A DNA stretch of 64,000 nucleotides from Bacteroidales bacterium (lineage in GTDB: Bacteria; Bacteroidota; Bacteroidia; Bacteroidales; P3): positions 1-64,000 of the forward strand of contig JAFZTV010000058.1 of NCBI GenBank assembly GCA_017618625.1, given 5' to 3'. Shown piece by piece: positions 7,869-16,898 of the stretch. The translations under genes were made by a program, and so were the position numbers. The notes beneath the pieces were generated by a model. The model searched no databases, was not told the DNA's origin, and worked only from the letters and a program-made list of their open reading frames with translations. The stretch's first letter is position 1. Each line of letters opens with the position of its first letter.

Positions 7869-9059
7869 TCAGTCCAATATGGCCTTGATACCAGGAAGGG
7901 TCTTGCCTTCGAGGTATTCGAGCATGGCGCCGCCACCGGTGGAGACGTAGCTCATACGTTCGGCGAGCTGCATCTTCTGTACGGCTGCAACCGAGTCGCC
8001 ACCTCCGATAGCTGCATAGGAGCCGTGTCCGCAGGCTTCGGCAACATCCTTGGCTATGCTGTTGGTACCCTTGGCGAAGTTAGGCATCTCGAAGACACCG
8101 GCAGGGCCGTTCCAGAGGATGGTCTTGGAGTTGAGGATGACCTCGCGGAAAAGCTCGCTGCTCTTAGGACCGCAGTCAACGGCCTCCCAGCCATCGGGTA
8201 TCTCGTCGCCCTTGACAATCATGCGGTTGGCATCGTTGGCGAAGCGGTCAACGACGATGCAGTCTATAGGCATGTAGTATTTGACACCGAGGTCGTCCAT
8301 CTTCTTCATCAGAGCCTTGGCGGTTTCGAGTTTGTCGTCCTCGTGGATGGAGTTGCCGATTTTGCCGCCTTGTGCCTTGGTGAAGGTGTAGCGCATACCG
8401 CCGATGATAATCATGTTGTCAACCTTGGGTATGAGGTTGTTGAGGATGTCTATCTTGGTGCTTATCTTCGAGCCGCCGATGATAGCGGTGAAGGGGTGTT
8501 CGGGCTTGTCGAGGAGGTAGTTGAGGTTCTTTATCTCGTTCTCCATCAGAAGTCCGAAATACTTGTCGTTGGGGAAGAAACGTGCGATGGTGGCAGTGGA
8601 AGAATGTTCGCGGTGGGCTGTGCCGAACGCGTCGTTGATGTAGCAGTCGCCCAGTTTCGAGAGCTGCTCGGCGAGCGCCACGTCGCCCTTGGTCTCTCCG
8701 TCATAGAAGCGGATGTTCTCAAGCAGCATCACCTCTTTGGGTTTCAACGCCTTGGCCATTGCCTCGACATTGGGTCCGAGGAGTTCCTGGGTGAACTGAA
8801 CGGGCTGATGGATAAGCTCGGAAAGACGCTGTGCAACCGGTTTCAGCGAGAAAGCCTCCTCAAAACCGTTCTTCGGACGGCCGAAGTGAGCCACAAGCAC
8901 TATCGAAGCGCCGTCGACAAGCAGTTTCTTGATTGTTGGGAGCGATTCGCGTATGCGGGTGTCGTCGGTGATGTTGCGGTTCTCATCGACCGGCACGTTG
9001 AAATCGACTCTCAAAATGACTTTGCGTCCTGCAAAATTGACATCCTTTATTGACTTCAT
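7869..9059 (-). CDS. pgk: Phosphoglycerate kinase
   Basis: The enzyme transfers phosphate between 1,3-bisphosphoglycerate and ADP in glycolysis. The 396-residue product shows the N-terminal substrate site RVDFNVPVDENRNITDDTRI, then HFGRP, GGSKISTKI (hinge region), LWNGPAGVFEM and the nucleotide-site loop AIGGGDSVAAV near the C-terminus. The length is normal. It lies downstream of a small secreted-protein gene with a 13-nt gap and is probably cotranscribed with it. Nothing is odd apart from the ATP synthase subunit gene two positions upstream. Confidence 0.98.
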   Translation of the reverse strand: MKSIKDVNFAGRKVILRVDFNVPVDENRNITDDTRIRESLPTIKKLLVDGASIVLVAHFGRPKNGFEEAFSLKPVAQRLSELIHQPVQFTQELLGPNVEAMAKALKPKEVMLLENIRFYDGETKGDVALAEQLSKLGDCYINDAFGTAHREHSSTATIARFFPNDKYFGLLMENEIKNLNYLLDKPEHPFTAIIGGSKISTKIDILNNLIPKVDNMIIIGGMRYTFTKAQGGKIGNSIHEDDKLETAKALMKKMDDLGVKYYMPIDCIVVDRFANDANRMIVKGDEIPDGWEAVDCGPKSSELFREVILNSKTILWNGPAGVFEMPNFAKGTNSIAKDVAEACGHGSYAAIGGGDSVAAVQKMQLAERMSYVSTGGGAMLEYLEGKTLPGIKAILD

Positions 9060-9072
9060 ATCTATTTGGGTT

Positions 9073-9522
9073 TTAGTTTATTTTCTTTATAACTTTATAA
9101 CGGGCCTGTTTGCCGAGGGCGTCGGTGAAATCGAGGTAGAAATTGCCCTCGCCGTAACGTCCGAAAGCAATAGACGTGGAGTTGCCTATCCACCAGTTCT
9201 CGTCGAGCTGGGTTCCATCTTCGGAGAGGAGCACCCATGCTATGCGGCCATTGCCTTGGTCGCTTCGCACCGTAATCTTGTGGTTGCGGTTAGATGCGCT
9301 GAGGTTGAGTTTCGCGTCCATGGCGTTTCCCTCGTCCACATCTATCTTCTCGATTTTATATTTATACTTTGGCTGGGCTCCTGTGCGTTTCTCGCTCTTT
9401 TCCATCACCTTCGCCGACTTGACCTGACTCTTGTCGATGGAGAGTTCCTTGTCGCCTTGATGCTGTGCGAAGCAGCAGGACAGCGCGGTGACAAATGCCA
9501 ATAGCAAAACAAACTTTTTCAT
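9073..9522 (-). CDS. Small secreted protein of unknown function
   Basis: The 149-residue protein starts with a signal peptide (MKKFVLLLAFVTALSCCFAQ). Cleavage after FA by signal peptidase I is the simplest reading; ALSC could also serve as a lipobox. The mature part is charged and contains KYKIEKIDVDEGNAMDAKLN, RIAWVLLSEDGTQLDENWWIG and YLDFTDALGKQARYKVIKKI, suggesting a small beta-rich periplasmic or surface domain. I do not recognise the family. It sits between atpB (29-nt gap) and pgk, where atpE would be expected in a normal ATP synthase operon, but it has no subunit c features. Confidence 0.7.
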   Translation of the reverse strand: MKKFVLLLAFVTALSCCFAQHQGDKELSIDKSQVKSAKVMEKSEKRTGAQPKYKYKIEKIDVDEGNAMDAKLNLSASNRNHKITVRSDQGNGRIAWVLLSEDGTQLDENWWIGNSTSIAFGRYGEGNFYLDFTDALGKQARYKVIKKIN

Positions 9523-9551
9523 TGCTTTATGTCGTTTGAATTATTACACAA

Positions 9552-10712
9552 TCATTCGGCTGCATGTTCGGGCTCCTCGATAGCCATGCCGATATAGAGT
9601 GCCGAAAGCATGGTGAACACATAGGCCTGGATGTAGGCCACCAAGCACTCGAGCAGGCTGATGAAGACGCTGAAGAGCACCGACACGACGGAGACCGCTC
9701 CACCCATCGCTGCACCAAACAGGTTGCTGAGGATGAAAATGATGACCACAAAACCGAGTATCACGATGTGACCGGCGGTCATGTTGGCGAAGAGTCGAAT
9801 CATAAGCACGATGGGCTTGGTGAAAACACCGACCACCTCGACCAGCGGCATGAGCGGGAATATCTTAAGCCATGCAGGAACACCAGGGGTGTTGAAGATA
9901 TCTTTCCAGTAGTGCTTGTTGCCCTTGATGTTGGTGATGAAGAAGGTGATGAGGGCGAGGATAGCCGTCACCGCTATATTACCAGTGATATTGGCGCCTG
10001 CGGGGAAGATGGGGATAAGTCCCAGTACATTACAGAAGATGATGAAGAAGAAGAGTGTGAGCAGGTATGGCAGGAACTTCTCGGTCTTGTCGCCCAGCAT
10101 CGGACCGGCGATGTCGTCGCGGACGTGGCAGATAAGCAGTTCGACGAGGGTCTGGAGGCCGTGAGGCTCCTTATCTCCGCGTTTGGCATACTGGTTGCGC
10201 ACCACGATGAGCAGCACTATGAGCAACAGCACCGCAATCATGATGGCGGCGGCGGTCTTGGTGATGGAGAGGTCGATTGGCGACTTGCCTTCGATCACAG
10301 CACCGGCTTCGTCAACGCAGACAATCTGTTCTTTCTCCAATCCGCCACCGACAAGGCGGTAGCCTTTGTAGTCGGCGTGGCCGTGGTGGAACTTAGACGA
10401 CATGAAAATGTCCAGCTTGCCGTCGTTAATCAAGATGACAGGCAGAGGGATGGCGACTGCATGCTCGGAGCCGTCTTTCTTTTTAATGTCGAACAGGTGC
10501 CATGAGTGGGCGTCGGTCACGTGGCCTATGATGATGCTGCCCGCCTGCACTTCCTCCTTGTCCGATTCGGCCTCGCCGGCGGTTGCCAGCTGGTCGGTTT
10601 CGGCTGCAGATGCAACAACTGCATTGTCAACATCGGTCGCAGTAGCCTCGTCCTGTGCCATCAGCGGCGCAAGGAAGAAAAACATTGCCAAAAGAATTCC
10701 TAGTTTTTTCAT
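9552..10712 (-). CDS. atpB: F-type ATP synthase subunit a, separated from the other subunits
   Basis: The 386 residues have a cleavable signal (MKKLGILLAMFFFLAPLMAQ), a long periplasmic N-terminal domain as in Bacteroidota, and the conserved membrane core: LTLFFFIIFCNVLGLIPIFP and VVGVFTKPIVLMIRLFANMT with the essential Arg, then AGHIVILGF. Subunit a forms the proton path against the c-ring. Its start overlaps the stop of the upstream 83-aa gene (TAATG), suggesting translational coupling. In most genomes atpE and atpF follow directly; here a secreted-protein gene and pgk follow, and no other ATP synthase gene is in the window. Confidence 0.95.
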   Translation of the reverse strand: MKKLGILLAMFFFLAPLMAQDEATATDVDNAVVASAAETDQLATAGEAESDKEEVQAGSIIIGHVTDAHSWHLFDIKKKDGSEHAVAIPLPVILINDGKLDIFMSSKFHHGHADYKGYRLVGGGLEKEQIVCVDEAGAVIEGKSPIDLSITKTAAAIMIAVLLLIVLLIVVRNQYAKRGDKEPHGLQTLVELLICHVRDDIAGPMLGDKTEKFLPYLLTLFFFIIFCNVLGLIPIFPAGANITGNIAVTAILALITFFITNIKGNKHYWKDIFNTPGVPAWLKIFPLMPLVEVVGVFTKPIVLMIRLFANMTAGHIVILGFVVIIFILSNLFGAAMGGAVSVVSVLFSVFISLLECLVAYIQAYVFTMLSALYIGMAIEEPEHAAE

Positions 10713-10963
10713 TATTTGAGTTTTGTAAGGTTTCCAAAAATATCGGTCTGCATTGAGTCGAAGAGGCCTATCTGGTTTTCGTCGGCAGCGTCGGCTCCAG
10801 TGAGTTTCTCGAACTCCATAAGGTATGACTTAACCATACGGCGCACTGCCACAGCTTTTGCCACTCCTTTCTCGGCGGCATAGCGCTGCAGTGTGTCCAT
10901 ATCCCTCTCGGAGAGGGTTATAGCCAGCTTCTTTTTCTTGTTTATGACCTTTTTTTTCTTCAT
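10712..10963 (-). CDS. Small basic protein with a ribbon-helix-helix-like segment
   Basis: The 83-residue protein has a Lys-rich start (MKKKKVINKKKK), then LAITLSERDMDTLQRYAAEK and AVAVRRMVKSYLMEF, the pattern of a short strand followed by two helices seen in Arc/CopG ribbon-helix-helix DNA-binding proteins, and an acidic tail. DNA binding is an inference. It starts 3 nt after the DUF2723 stop and its stop codon overlaps the atpB start (TAATG), so the three genes are tightly coupled. A small gene just ahead of atpB is common (atpI/atpZ), but those are membrane proteins and this one is soluble. Confidence 0.65.
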   Translation of the reverse strand: MKKKKVINKKKKLAITLSERDMDTLQRYAAEKGVAKAVAVRRMVKSYLMEFEKLTGADAADENQIGLFDSMQTDIFGNLTKLK

Positions 10964-10966
10964 TTA

Positions 10967-13900
10967 TCAAATTCCGTAAAGTGCCAATATCGGTCTGATG
11001 TCGTCGGCCAGAGCGGGTTCCTTGAGCACGTTGTTGGCCGAGACCGAGAGCTCTCTCAGCACGGCAACACACTCCTCGAGGTCGCCACGCACTCCCGATG
11101 CCTTGGCTCCGCGATATTGGTTGAGATATGAGTAGCGCTGCATGTAGTAGTCTTTTATCTCCAGCCACAGCGCCTTGGCTTTCTCTGTTCCATACACCTT
11201 ATTATAAACGCGTATGAAGGCGAGGCTGTACTTGTCGCGCGGGAAGTTCTTAGCCGGGAAGGCTTCCTCGTACTTGTCAATCAGCTTGCGGGCACGCTCA
11301 TTGTCGCCCAGCATCGACATTTCGTCGGCCAGCGTGACAAACATGCGGCTCTGCACCAACGCGCTGTTCACACTCACGGGATCAACATAGATGTCGCTGT
11401 TCAGGTTGCCCCATTCCAGCGGCTGGTAGCTGCCGTCGTCTTTCTTGTAGCCGTTGATGAAGTAGTCGGCCGACTCGTCGGTGAACGATTTGACGAAGCG
11501 CACAGGCTTGCCCTCGTCGGTGGTCGTGAGTACTACATTCATGACCTCGGCCGGGGCTGGCAGAAGTTTATAGTTCATGCCGTCCTGCACCGAATATTTT
11601 TCAGACAGCGGGAACTCGGCCTTGATATAGTGCGGACTCATAATATTTATGTCGCGCTCAAACTTGTTGGTGCCTATGATGTCAAGCATCATCAGCTGGT
11701 AGCGATAGAGCACCTGGCGTTTGATTTCCCACTTTATGGTGTCGGATATGGCGTCGGCCTGCTCCTGAGTCAGCACACCCAGCGAGACCAGCTTGGGCTT
11801 GTCGAGCGTGATTTTGAATCTCTTGGTCGGCAGCACGATGAACGACTCGTCTGAATTGCGGTCATAGACGGTGAACTTCTCGGGGTGGTCGCGCACCATA
11901 GAGAGCACATCGGTAACCTCGAGGTAGTCGCCCTTCGAGTTGTCCTGCAGATAGACCATGTCTTTGCCAAGGCCGTAGTATTCCTTCGGTAGCGTGAAGG
12001 GCAGCGCGTCTGATTCGTAGAGCTTGTTGTAGAGCTGCTCCACATACCAGTACATGCCCGACAGCGTGTAGTTCAGTATTCGCACGTCGGTGCGCACCCC
12101 TTCGACCTCCTGGGCATACCAGAGCGGGAAGGTGTCGTTGTCGCCGAAGGTCACAAGCACGCCGTTCTTCTTAACCGACTGCAGGTAGTTCTTGGCGAAG
12201 TCGCGGGCGGCATACTTTTGCGAGCGGTCGTGGTCGTCCCAGTTCTCGGATGCCATGAGGCACGGCACCGCCACCATAGACGCCACAAAGACCACCGGCA
12301 GGGCTATCTTGTAAACTTTCTCATTCTTTGCAGCCTTGCTTATCCAGTCGGCCAGAGCCATCACGCCGAGGCCAATCCAGATGGCGAAGAAGCTGAACGA
12401 ACCCACGAAAGCATAGTCTCGTTCACGCGGCTGGCGCGGAGGCATGTTCAGGTAGAAGGCTATGGCGAGACCTGTCATGACGAACATGACCAGCACCACG
12501 AAAGCGTCCTTGCGGTTGCGCATGGCGTGATAGAGCAATCCTATCAATCCCAGCAGCAACGGAAGCATATAGTAGCGGTTGCGGGCTTTGTTGTCCTTCA
12601 TGTGGTCGGGCAGGTTCGACTGCGGTCCCAGGCGTGCCTCGTCGATGGGCTTGATGCCGCATATCCAGTTGCCGTTCAGGTAGTCGCGTGTGCCGTCGTC
12701 GTTAAAGTAGTGACCTTGAATGTCGTTCTGGCGTCCGGCGAAGTTCCACATGAAGTAGCGCCAGTACATCCAGTTGAACTGGTAGCCGGTCATGAACTTG
12801 AAATTCTGTGCCGAGGTGGGACGGCGGTTGCCGCGCACCTTGCCTGCCCAGTATTCATAGAACTGCGGATGACGGCGGTCGTTGTCGGCACTCCACATAC
12901 GCGGGAACATGCCAGTGTGGCGCTTGTCGTACTTGTATTTCATGGCATACGACGCCGGGATGTAGCAGTCACGGTCCTGGCTGTCCTTGCCACGGATGTA
13001 TTTGGTATAGCCTTTGTCGGCTCCAATCGGGTTCTTGGCAGTGTAGAACTGGCCTTTGAACACCGGCGTGTCGCCATATTGCTCACGTCCCAGATAGGCA
13101 CGCAGTGCGACGGCGTCCTTCGGTGCGTTCTCGTTGAGCGGTGTGTTGGTGTTAGCGCGTATCACGAGGATGAAGAAGGTGGAATAGCCGATAAGCAGCA
13201 TCACAAACGACAGCACCGCCGTATTCACTATATGCGGAGCCTTGACCTTGCGCATGTGTGTCAGCACCAACAAGGCTGCTATAATAACCGCCAGCAGCAC
13301 GAAGTAAACCACCGTGCCGGTGTTGAAGTGTGCATGGAGTTTGTTCACAAAGAAGACGTCGAAGGCACTGTCGAGATTGACGATGCCGGGGATGATGCCC
13401 CAAAGTATCACAGCCAGCAGCACCACCGAAAGCACGCCGCTGAGCACGAATCCCCAGAAGGTGACTTTCTTCGCTTTCTTGAAATAGACCACATAGACGA
13501 TGGCGGGGATGGTCAGCAAGTTCAACAGGTGGACGCCGATGGCGATGCCCACCAGCAGGCTTATGAGCAGGAACCAGCGCATAGAGCGCGGGTCGTCGCT
13601 CTGCTCTTCCCATTTCAGCGTGGCCCAGAACACCACTGACGTGAAAAACGACGACATGGCGTAAACCTCGCCTTCAACAGCCGAGAACCAGAAGGTGTCG
13701 CTGAAGGTGTAGGCCAGCGAGCCCACGATGCCGGCGGCGAAGACTCCCCATGTACGCGGGTCTTTTATAGAGGGATTCTTCGGGTCGGGCAGCAGGTGTT
13801 TGCCCAGCAGCGTGATGCTCCAAAACAAGAACAGTATGGTGAATCCGCTGCATAGAGCCGACATGATGTTGATGGCGTGGGCAGCTGTCAGCGGGTCGGA

Positions 13901-14101
13901 GAACATCGAGAAAAGACGTCCTATCAGCTGGAACGACGGTGCTCCAGGAGGGTGACCCACCTGTAGTTTAACTGCCGTAGCGATATACTCGCCACAGTCC
14001 CACCACGAAGCCGTCGCCTCGGCGGTGAGGATATACACCAAGCATGCTGCGATGCCTATCACCCACCCTATTATGTTGTTAACCCAATGGTACTGTTGCA
14101 T
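10967..14101 (-). CDS. DUF2723 multi-pass membrane protein (putative glycosyltransferase)
   Basis: The 1044-residue protein has about ten or more hydrophobic segments in its first 620 residues and a soluble C-terminal half. The N-terminus (NNIIGWVIGIAACLVYILTA, then ASWWDCGEYIATAVKLQVGH and PPGAPSFQLIGRLFSMF) is the DUF2723 signature, with the D/E pair of a GT-C-type catalytic loop. Human TMEM260, which shares this domain, is a protein O-mannosyltransferase, so a lipid-linked sugar-dependent O-glycosyltransferase role at the cell envelope is a fair inference. The C-terminal part resembles a helical repeat region (KLIDKYEEAFP, ECVAVLRELS). It is first in a run with the RHH-like gene and atpB. 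Confidence 0.9.
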   Translation of the reverse strand: MQQYHWVNNIIGWVIGIAACLVYILTAEATASWWDCGEYIATAVKLQVGHPPGAPSFQLIGRLFSMFSDPLTAAHAINIMSALCSGFTILFLFWSITLLGKHLLPDPKNPSIKDPRTWGVFAAGIVGSLAYTFSDTFWFSAVEGEVYAMSSFFTSVVFWATLKWEEQSDDPRSMRWFLLISLLVGIAIGVHLLNLLTIPAIVYVVYFKKAKKVTFWGFVLSGVLSVVLLAVILWGIIPGIVNLDSAFDVFFVNKLHAHFNTGTVVYFVLLAVIIAALLVLTHMRKVKAPHIVNTAVLSFVMLLIGYSTFFILVIRANTNTPLNENAPKDAVALRAYLGREQYGDTPVFKGQFYTAKNPIGADKGYTKYIRGKDSQDRDCYIPASYAMKYKYDKRHTGMFPRMWSADNDRRHPQFYEYWAGKVRGNRRPTSAQNFKFMTGYQFNWMYWRYFMWNFAGRQNDIQGHYFNDDGTRDYLNGNWICGIKPIDEARLGPQSNLPDHMKDNKARNRYYMLPLLLGLIGLLYHAMRNRKDAFVVLVMFVMTGLAIAFYLNMPPRQPRERDYAFVGSFSFFAIWIGLGVMALADWISKAAKNEKVYKIALPVVFVASMVAVPCLMASENWDDHDRSQKYAARDFAKNYLQSVKKNGVLVTFGDNDTFPLWYAQEVEGVRTDVRILNYTLSGMYWYVEQLYNKLYESDALPFTLPKEYYGLGKDMVYLQDNSKGDYLEVTDVLSMVRDHPEKFTVYDRNSDESFIVLPTKRFKITLDKPKLVSLGVLTQEQADAISDTIKWEIKRQVLYRYQLMMLDIIGTNKFERDINIMSPHYIKAEFPLSEKYSVQDGMNYKLLPAPAEVMNVVLTTTDEGKPVRFVKSFTDESADYFINGYKKDDGSYQPLEWGNLNSDIYVDPVSVNSALVQSRMFVTLADEMSMLGDNERARKLIDKYEEAFPAKNFPRDKYSLAFIRVYNKVYGTEKAKALWLEIKDYYMQRYSYLNQYRGAKASGVRGDLEECVAVLRELSVSANNVLKEPALADDIRPILALYGI

Positions 14102-14102
14102 T

Positions 14103-14165
14103 TGTGTGGATATGTTGATATGTTGATATGTTGATGTCTTGAATCGTTGATATGTTGATGTGTTT
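14103..14165. repeat. TTGATATG decamer repeat
   Basis: Four or five units of GATATGTTGATATG separate the DUF2723 start from the arcA stop. The word belongs to the same family as the TTGATAGGTT repeats at 6900-6980, 20461-20615, 59207 and 61557. Confidence 0.8.
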
Positions 14166-14177
14166 AATTGTGACCTA

Positions 14178-15437
14178 TTAATGACTACCGACCACTAAAT
14201 CCCTATTCACCGGCATGGTCATGCAGCGTGCTCCGCCACCGCCTCTGGGAAGTTCGCAGGCGTCGAAGGCAGCCACAAACTTGTCGTACGAGTTCATATC
14301 CACCTTGCCAGCACAGATGTCGGCGGCTTTCAGGATGGCGAATCCTGCTTTGTCTAGTGCCTCTATGGTGCCATGGTTGCGCGAGTAGCCCAGCACCTTA
14401 CCCTCGCCGAGTGCGAAGAAGTTGGCACCGCTGTGCCACTGTTCGCGCTGCTGTGCCCAGGCGTCGCTTCCGCCGCACAGCACAGGCTTCATGTCCCATC
14501 CTGTTGCCTTCAGGCCTTCAAGTATGTTGTCGTAGTGCGTGTAGCTCGTCTTGCCGTTGTCTATGCTTATCAGCGTGGTCTCCATCCCGCTGAAGACGCC
14601 TTTCTTCTGCAGCATCGGTTCGAAAGCCATGCACTCGTTGCGGCTCAGGAAGGTGAAGACCATGTCGAGGTGGATGAACGACTCCGGCTTGTGCGGCAGC
14701 TGCTGCACCAGTATGTTGAATTTGCCGTGGCGTGCGCCCATCTCGCGGGCCAGATATTCTATGCCTTTGCGGTTGGTGCGTATGCCCTCGCCTATGCAGA
14801 GCATGTCCTCGCGGGCAATCTGCACATCGCCACCTTCGGTGCGGGCCTCTGCGTCATGCTGTTCGGCGTTGAAGGTCTCGCAGCCAAAGTAGTTCTCGAA
14901 TACAGCCCTGTAAATCAATATCTCTCTGCGGCGAACAGGGAAGGACATCGAATTGATAAGCACCCGGTCGTAAACCGACGACGAGGCGTCGCGGGTGAAG
15001 AAAAGGTTATACAGCGGTTTCAGCTCGTAGCGGTCGGCCTGGTCGGGTGTCCAAGCTTTGCGCTCGACGCCTTCTATCAGCTCTTTTGCAAGGCGGCGAG
15101 GGTCATGGCCCATCAATTCGGCGGTAAGCTGCTGGCATCCGTCCAAACGGCAGCTCTCTTCCACCAATGCCTTGCGCACAGCGTTGTCTTCGAGCACCGT
15201 AGCCAGCACGTCCTCGACATAATAGACCTTCGTCCATTTCTCCAGCACGCCGCTGAATTCGGCATATTCTCTGTCAACAATCGGTTTGTTGAGTATATCG
15301 CTATATAGAGCCTCGGCAGCGTTCTCAGGCGTCATCCGCGTAATCTCCACACCCGGTCGGTGCAGCAAAACTGCACGCAATCGGCCTATCTCGGAACCGA
15401 CACACACGCGGGGAACGCCATTATTAGTCTCAATCAT
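14178..15437 (-). CDS. arcA: Arginine deiminase
   Basis: The enzyme hydrolyses arginine to citrulline and ammonia, the first step of the arginine deiminase pathway. The 419-residue sequence shows LRAVLLHRPGVEITRMTPEN, FFTRDASSSVYDRVLI, GGDVQ (active-site Asp region), FIHLDMVFTFL (catalytic His), and RGGGGARCMTMPV with the nucleophile Cys405 near the C-terminus. Carbamate kinase and ornithine carbamoyltransferase genes are not adjacent, which is often so in Bacteroidota. A strong Bacteroidota promoter lies about 80 nt upstream. Confidence 0.96.
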   Translation of the reverse strand: MIETNNGVPRVCVGSEIGRLRAVLLHRPGVEITRMTPENAAEALYSDILNKPIVDREYAEFSGVLEKWTKVYYVEDVLATVLEDNAVRKALVEESCRLDGCQQLTAELMGHDPRRLAKELIEGVERKAWTPDQADRYELKPLYNLFFTRDASSSVYDRVLINSMSFPVRRREILIYRAVFENYFGCETFNAEQHDAEARTEGGDVQIAREDMLCIGEGIRTNRKGIEYLAREMGARHGKFNILVQQLPHKPESFIHLDMVFTFLSRNECMAFEPMLQKKGVFSGMETTLISIDNGKTSYTHYDNILEGLKATGWDMKPVLCGGSDAWAQQREQWHSGANFFALGEGKVLGYSRNHGTIEALDKAGFAILKAADICAGKVDMNSYDKFVAAFDACELPRGGGGARCMTMPVNRDLVVGSH

Positions 15438-15517
15438 TTAGTTTCTGTTTTGCTTCAAATCACTTAACTATTGAATAACAAACATTTTGTCCGTTATCCA
15501 CACTATGCGTAGATGTG

Positions 15518-15548
15518 CAAATATACAAAATTTTCTTAATAAAACAAA
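15518..15548 (-). promoter_or_regulatory. Bacteroidota promoter for arcA
   Basis: On the minus strand the sequence has TTTG (15548-15545), a 19-nt spacer and TATATTTG (15525-15518), a full match to the TTTG / TAnnTTTG consensus at ideal spacing. The predicted leader to the arcA ATG is about 75 nt. Confidence 0.8.
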
Positions 15549-15649
15549 AAAGAACGCACCAATAACTATGATTTATCCACCGACTTACCTACAAATTCAA
15601 TCTTTCAAGCGACGACTTATCCTTGATTTCAGGCATTTTTTCTCCCGTT

Positions 15650-15695
15650 CGACAAAGACAAAACATCCGGCATGCACTGGGCAAGCCGGATGTTT
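15650..15695 (-). terminator. Rho-independent terminator of the translation operon
   Basis: Downstream of rplS on the minus strand, AAACATCCGGC pairs with GCCGGATGTTT around a 13-nt loop (15661-15695), followed by TTGTCTTTG. It closes the thrS-infC-rpmI-rplT-rplS run. Confidence 0.8.
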
Positions 15696-15725
15696 GAACC
15701 GGATATTTCAGGAAGTTTTGGCGCT

Positions 15726-16079
15726 CTAGCGTCTCTTCTCCTTGATACGGGCTTTCTTACCAGTAAGGTTGCGCAGGTAGAAGATACGGGCGCGGCGCAC
15801 TGCACCGTGCTTGTTCACGTCTATCTGCTCAATGAACGGTGATGCGAACGGGAATATACGCTCCACACCCACGCCATTGGTGACCTTACGAACAGTAAAG
15901 GTCTCGGTGGCTCCGCTTCCGCTGCGTTGCAAAACAACGCCCTGGAAGTTCTGGATACGTTCCTTGTTTCCTTCTTTGATTTTGTAGTGAACCGTGATGG
16001 TATCGCCAGCCTTGAATTCGGGGAACTCCTTGCGCTCCACCAAATCCTCTACATATTGCATTAATTCAGTTTTTCCCAT
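15726..16079 (-). CDS. rplS: 50S ribosomal protein L19
   Basis: This 117-residue protein of the large subunit sits at the 30S-50S interface. The sequence has [55 protein letters not shown] and [20 protein letters not shown], covering the whole family. It lies 44 nt after rplT. rplS is more often near trmD or rimM; here it closes the infC operon. Confidence 0.98.
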   Translation of the reverse strand: MGKTELMQYVEDLVERKEFPEFKAGDTITVHYKIKEGNKERIQNFQGVVLQRSGSGATETFTVRKVTNGVGVERIFPFASPFIEQIDVNKHGAVRRARIFYLRNLTGKKARIKEKRR

Positions 16080-16123
16080 GTCTTTAAATGTTTAAAAGGT
16101 TTGACAACTCAATTCTCGTGGCT

Positions 16124-16471
16124 TTATTTCTTAACCATCTTTACCACAGCGGTGAACGCCTCCGGGTTGTTCATGGCCAGGTCGGCCAACACTTTGCGGT
16201 TAAGTTCGATGCCGTTCTTGTGAAGTTCGCCCATAAACACCGAATAGGAAATACCGTTGATGCGGCAGCCGGCGTTGATACGGTTGATCCACAGAGCGCG
16301 GAACTCACGTTTCTTGGCCTTACGGTCGCGGTATGCATAAGTCTGGCCTTTTTCCCATTTGTTTTTGGCTACGGTCCATACGTTTTTACCTCTGCCCCAA
16401 TAACCTTTGGTGCGGTTGAGGATTTTCTTTCTGCGTGCCCTTGAGGCAACTGCGTTTACTGATCTTGGCAT
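16124..16471 (-). CDS. rplT: 50S ribosomal protein L20
   Basis: This 115-residue basic protein is needed for early 50S assembly and, in several bacteria, represses its own operon. The start [19 protein letters not shown], then [40 protein letters not shown] and the C-terminal [13 protein letters not shown] are family hallmarks. A 177-nt leader separates it from rpmI and contains two GC-rich hairpins that could serve as an L20-responsive site. Confidence 0.98.
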   Translation of the reverse strand: MPRSVNAVASRARRKKILNRTKGYWGRGKNVWTVAKNKWEKGQTYAYRDRKAKKREFRALWINRINAGCRINGISYSVFMGELHKNGIELNRKVLADLAMNNPEAFTAVVKMVKK

Positions 16472-16648
16472 AGTTTAATTTGTTTTTCGTTTAAGCGACG
16501 GCTTTCCGCCGTTCTTTTGTGCTTTAAACAATGGTTAATAACTCCTGTTTGTTTTAGGTCTTTCGGTCCAAAAGCCCTCAAGTCTTCGTGGTGGCCGGCT
16601 TTTCGCCGTTCATCCTTTCCGACTTTTCGGTTTCCGAACTTTTCAACC
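16472..16648 (-). promoter_or_regulatory. Structured rpmI-rplT intergenic leader
   Basis: On the minus strand two small hairpins with near-identical stems are visible: CGGCGAAAAGCCG (16608-16596) and ACGGCGGAAAGCCGT (16512-16498). The region is unusually long for this operon. L20 autoregulation through an mRNA mimic of its rRNA site is known in Escherichia coli and Bacillus; whether this is such a site is inference. Confidence 0.4.
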
Positions 16649-16843
16649 TTACGCTAAAAGCATGCGTTTTACGCGTTTCTCGTCGTCGCGGCTCACGAGA
16701 GCTGTGTGGTCGAGATTGCGCTTCTGCGTCGTCTCCTTTTTGGTCAGGATGTGACTGTGGTAAGCGTGCTTTCTCTTGATCTTGCCGGTGCCCGTGAACG
16801 CAAAGCGTTTCTTGGCAGCGGCCTTTGTTTTCATCTTAGGCAT
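16649..16843 (-). CDS. rpmI: 50S ribosomal protein L35
   Basis: The 64-residue protein begins [20 protein letters not shown] and continues [16 protein letters not shown], then [18 protein letters not shown], the complete L35 family sequence. The ATG at 16843 was chosen because the in-frame extension upstream ([10 protein letters not shown]...) overlaps the infC end and is not part of the family. It sits between infC (55-nt gap) and rplT. Confidence 0.97.
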   Translation of the reverse strand: MPKMKTKAAAKKRFAFTGTGKIKRKHAYHSHILTKKETTQKRNLDHTALVSRDDEKRVKRMLLA

Positions 16844-16898
16844 TACTTTACTGTTTTTTAATAAGTTAGTATAACGTTTATATATCCGGTTTTCTCGT

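Noticed and set aside
7797..9053. 418-aa plus-strand open frame opposite pgk
   Set aside because: It is fully antisense to a certain glycolytic gene and shows no family motif; high-GC third positions open the opposite strand.
12218..13639. 473-aa plus-strand open frame opposite the DUF2723 gene
   Set aside because: Shadow of a clear coding gene, rich in His, Gln and Val without domain features.
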